15,721 bases of DNA from Chlorobiales bacterium. Lineage in GTDB: Bacteria > Bacteroidota > Chlorobiia > Chlorobiales > Chlorobiaceae. This document shows positions 14,632-15,721 of this stretch, in pieces. Location of the stretch: the NCBI GenBank assembly GCA_022360415.1, contig JAKSDB010000108.1:1-15721 (forward strand). Reading direction: 5' to 3'. A program made the position numbers and the translations under genes. Numbering within the stretch: the first letter of the stretch is position 1; every line of letters begins with the position of its first letter. Under the pieces are notes generated by a model. That model worked only from the letters and a program-made list of their open reading frames with translations, had not been told where the DNA came from and ran no database searches.

Positions 14632-14729
14632 GTCATGCCGCCCCGTGTAATAACGAATATTACACGGGGCGGCATCCATAGTGATGTGCGGGATTATTCA
14701 TGAATTCCCGTGTCAAGCACGGGAATGAC
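14632..14729. repeat. Two-hairpin interspersed repeat (REP/BIME- or MITE-like element)
   Basis: The 98-bp segment starts GTCATGCC and ends GGAATGAC, so its ends are GTCAT/ATGAC inverted repeats. It contains a perfect 18-bp inverted repeat (14635-14652 and 14658-14675, loop ACGAA) and a perfect 9-bp one (ATTCCCGTG 14704-14712, CACGGGAAT 14718-14726, loop TCAAG). The second hairpin with its flanking GAC is the widespread GTCATTCCCG-type palindrome that occurs between genes in many bacteria. No open reading frame is present, so any mobility would need outside help. It sits between suhB and its probable terminator. Confidence 0.7.
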
Positions 14730-14766
14730 AGAAAAGGGAATGAGTTCAGGCTTCAGGCTTCTGAAT

Positions 14767-15579
14767 TCAGACTTCTCCGGTTTGCAGGTGTTCCTGAAAA
14801 TGCCTTTTGGCTTTTTCAAGGAGTAGGGGATGGGTGAGCGGACTGCCGGCAATGATGCTGTGATGTGTGCTGACGTCCCTGTCGCCGCTGAAGTTGGTCA
14901 CGATACCGCCGGCTTCCCGTACAAGCAGCACTCCCGCGGAGTAGTCCCAGGGAAAAAGCTTGTATTCCCAGAAAGCGTCAAAACGGCCACAGGCGGTATA
15001 AGCAAGATCGATCGCAGCCGACCCGGCCCTGCGGATCCCGGCTGAGTCATGGATGACGTCCTTGAGCATCGAAACGTATGAATCGAGGTAGTGGTATTCC
15101 CTGAAGGGTATGCCGGTAGCTATCAGAAAGTGCTCCGGATCGTTTCGCTTCGATACATGAATACGATTTCCGTTGAGATAGGCGCCGTTTCCTTTTTCTG
15201 CGGTAAAAAGCTCATCGAGAACCGGTTGATAAACGACAGCGGTAACAAGGTCGTTACGGGCGTCGCAAAGCGCAATGCTGATTGAAAAGACGGGAAAGGA
15301 GTGAATGAAATTCAGGGTGCCGTCAAGCGGATCGACAATCCACTTCCTGCCGGATGTTCCGTTGGCGACACAGCCTTCTTCACAGAGCATGCTGTCTTCA
15401 GGGAACGCGCGCTGAATTGCCGAGGCGATGCTTTGTTCACAGGCACTGTCAACTTCCGTCACAAAATCCTTGTACTCCTTGGGGTGTATCTCCACCTGGT
15501 CGAGCGAGCCGAACTTATGCAGGGCTATGGCCCCGGCCTTTTTTGCCGCTTTTACTGCTGTATCGAGTTCTCTGCTCAT
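14767..15579 (-). CDS. suhB: Inositol monophosphatase family protein
   Basis: A 270-residue Mg-dependent phosphatase of the IMPase/SuhB family. Metal-site residues are visible: Glu67-Glu68 (CEEG), Asp83, Asp86 (WIVDPLDGTLNF) and Asp212 (PWDYSAG), along with DFVTEVD at 38-44. It most likely removes phosphate from myo-inositol-1-phosphate or a related sugar phosphate; IMPase, SuhB, histidinol-phosphatase and PAP phosphatase activities all occur in relatives, so the symbol is by family only. The ATG at 15579 (MSRELDTAVKAAKKAG) fits the family start. A GTG at 15630 would add 17 unusual residues and overlaps the promoter candidate, so it is not used. No clear Shine-Dalgarno is present. Confidence 0.9.
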   Translation of the reverse strand: MSRELDTAVKAAKKAGAIALHKFGSLDQVEIHPKEYKDFVTEVDSACEQSIASAIQRAFPEDSMLCEEGCVANGTSGRKWIVDPLDGTLNFIHSFPVFSISIALCDARNDLVTAVVYQPVLDELFTAEKGNGAYLNGNRIHVSKRNDPEHFLIATGIPFREYHYLDSYVSMLKDVIHDSAGIRRAGSAAIDLAYTACGRFDAFWEYKLFPWDYSAGVLLVREAGGIVTNFSGDRDVSTHHSIIAGSPLTHPLLLEKAKRHFQEHLQTGEV

Positions 15580-15621
15580 AATCAAATTTTCAGGGGATTT
15601 TCTTGTTTTCCAGCGGGTGAT

Positions 15622-15651
15622 AATATACACCTAAACTGAGCGTTTCAGCAA
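15622..15651 (-). promoter_or_regulatory. suhB: Candidate suhB promoter
   Basis: On the minus strand TTGCTG (15651-15646) and TATATT (15627-15622) are 18 bases apart, about 43 bp before the ATG. TTGCTG is part of the block shared with yebC, but the yebC copy has TGTTTT where this one has TATATT, so the shared block cannot be explained by this promoter alone. Confidence 0.35.
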
Positions 15652-15678
15652 ATGCTCAATGACAGTAAGTTTATTAAA
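15634..15678 (-). promoter_or_regulatory. 45-bp block shared with the yebC upstream region (suhB copy)
   Basis: On the minus strand the block runs TTTAATAAAC, eight bases, ATTGAGC, A, TTTGCTGAAACGC and ends GTT. It ends 54 bp before the suhB ATG, similar to the 44 bp at yebC. In this copy GAGC and GCTC flank TTT-GCTG-AAA, making an 8-bp stem with one G-T pair. The yebC copy keeps only the inner part, so the outer dyad is not conserved. Confidence 0.6.
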
Positions 15679-15685
15679 AACGATC

Positions 15686-15694
15686 TGTTATAAT
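15686..15694 (+). promoter_or_regulatory. Candidate extended -10 for a rightward gene beyond the window
   Basis: TGTTATAAT is a full TGnTATAAT extended -10 element. The region 17 bases upstream (taagtt) is a poor -35, which extended -10 promoters tolerate. If real, a gene divergent from suhB begins to the right of the window; nothing of it is visible. Confidence 0.3.
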
Positions 15695-15721
15695 GCATTT
15701 ATAGTGCGATTATTTCCTCAC

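Noticed and set aside
1..15721. CRISPR array, tRNA, rRNA, prophage, defence island or insertion sequence
   Set aside because: I saw no regularly spaced repeats, transposase or integrase-like proteins, or RNA-gene signatures; coding content is almost all standard housekeeping genes.

Overview
The window reads as ordinary chromosomal DNA of a green sulfur bacterium (Chlorobiaceae: Chlorobium, Chlorobaculum or Prosthecochloris). The pointers are a carB gene that stops half-way (the 'medium subunit' arrangement), a one-piece LpxC-FabZ fusion (known from Bacteroidetes and Chlorobi), a small acidic DUF2795 protein of the Chlorobi/Bacteroidetes type, and a prephenate dehydratase with a C-terminal ACT domain. 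The genus is inference; no rRNA or photosynthesis gene is present.

Layout. Positions 1-2959 (+): a possible gene tail, a JAMM/M67 metalloprotease, a 237-bp leader with three small hairpins, the N-terminal half of CarB, and trpC, which overlaps carB by 4 bp. Positions 10764-2940 (-): a six-gene run pheA, polA, M23 endopeptidase, DUF2795 protein, BamA/TamA-like outer-membrane protein (OMP), rpe. Rpe and trpC collide tail to tail and overlap by 20 bp. Positions 10976-12982 (+): yebC, ruvC, pgsA, divergent from pheA. Positions 14425-13022 (-): lpxC-fabZ, convergent with pgsA. Positions 15579-14767 (-): suhB-like inositol monophosphatase. The 341-bp suhB-lpxC gap holds a two-hairpin interspersed repeat, a short tandem repeat, a leftward terminator and a candidate lpxC promoter.

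How the genes fit together. Most are housekeeping: tryptophan, phenylalanine and carbamoyl-phosphate synthesis, the Calvin/pentose-phosphate epimerase, replication and recombination, and envelope construction (lipid A, phosphatidylglycerol, peptidoglycan remodelling, OMP assembly). I see no defence island, CRISPR array, prophage, insertion sequence, rRNA or tRNA, and no novel multi-gene system.

The two points most worth a second look are these. (1) The BamA/TamA-like gene has no ATG, GTG or TTG start able to include its signal peptide and first POTRA-like region. A good Shine-Dalgarno sits over the stop codon of the small gene in front, followed by an ACG codon and a run of nine T. (2) A 45-bp block is shared (37 of 45 positions, no gaps) by the regions 45-55 bp upstream of yebC and of suhB, in the same orientation relative to each gene.
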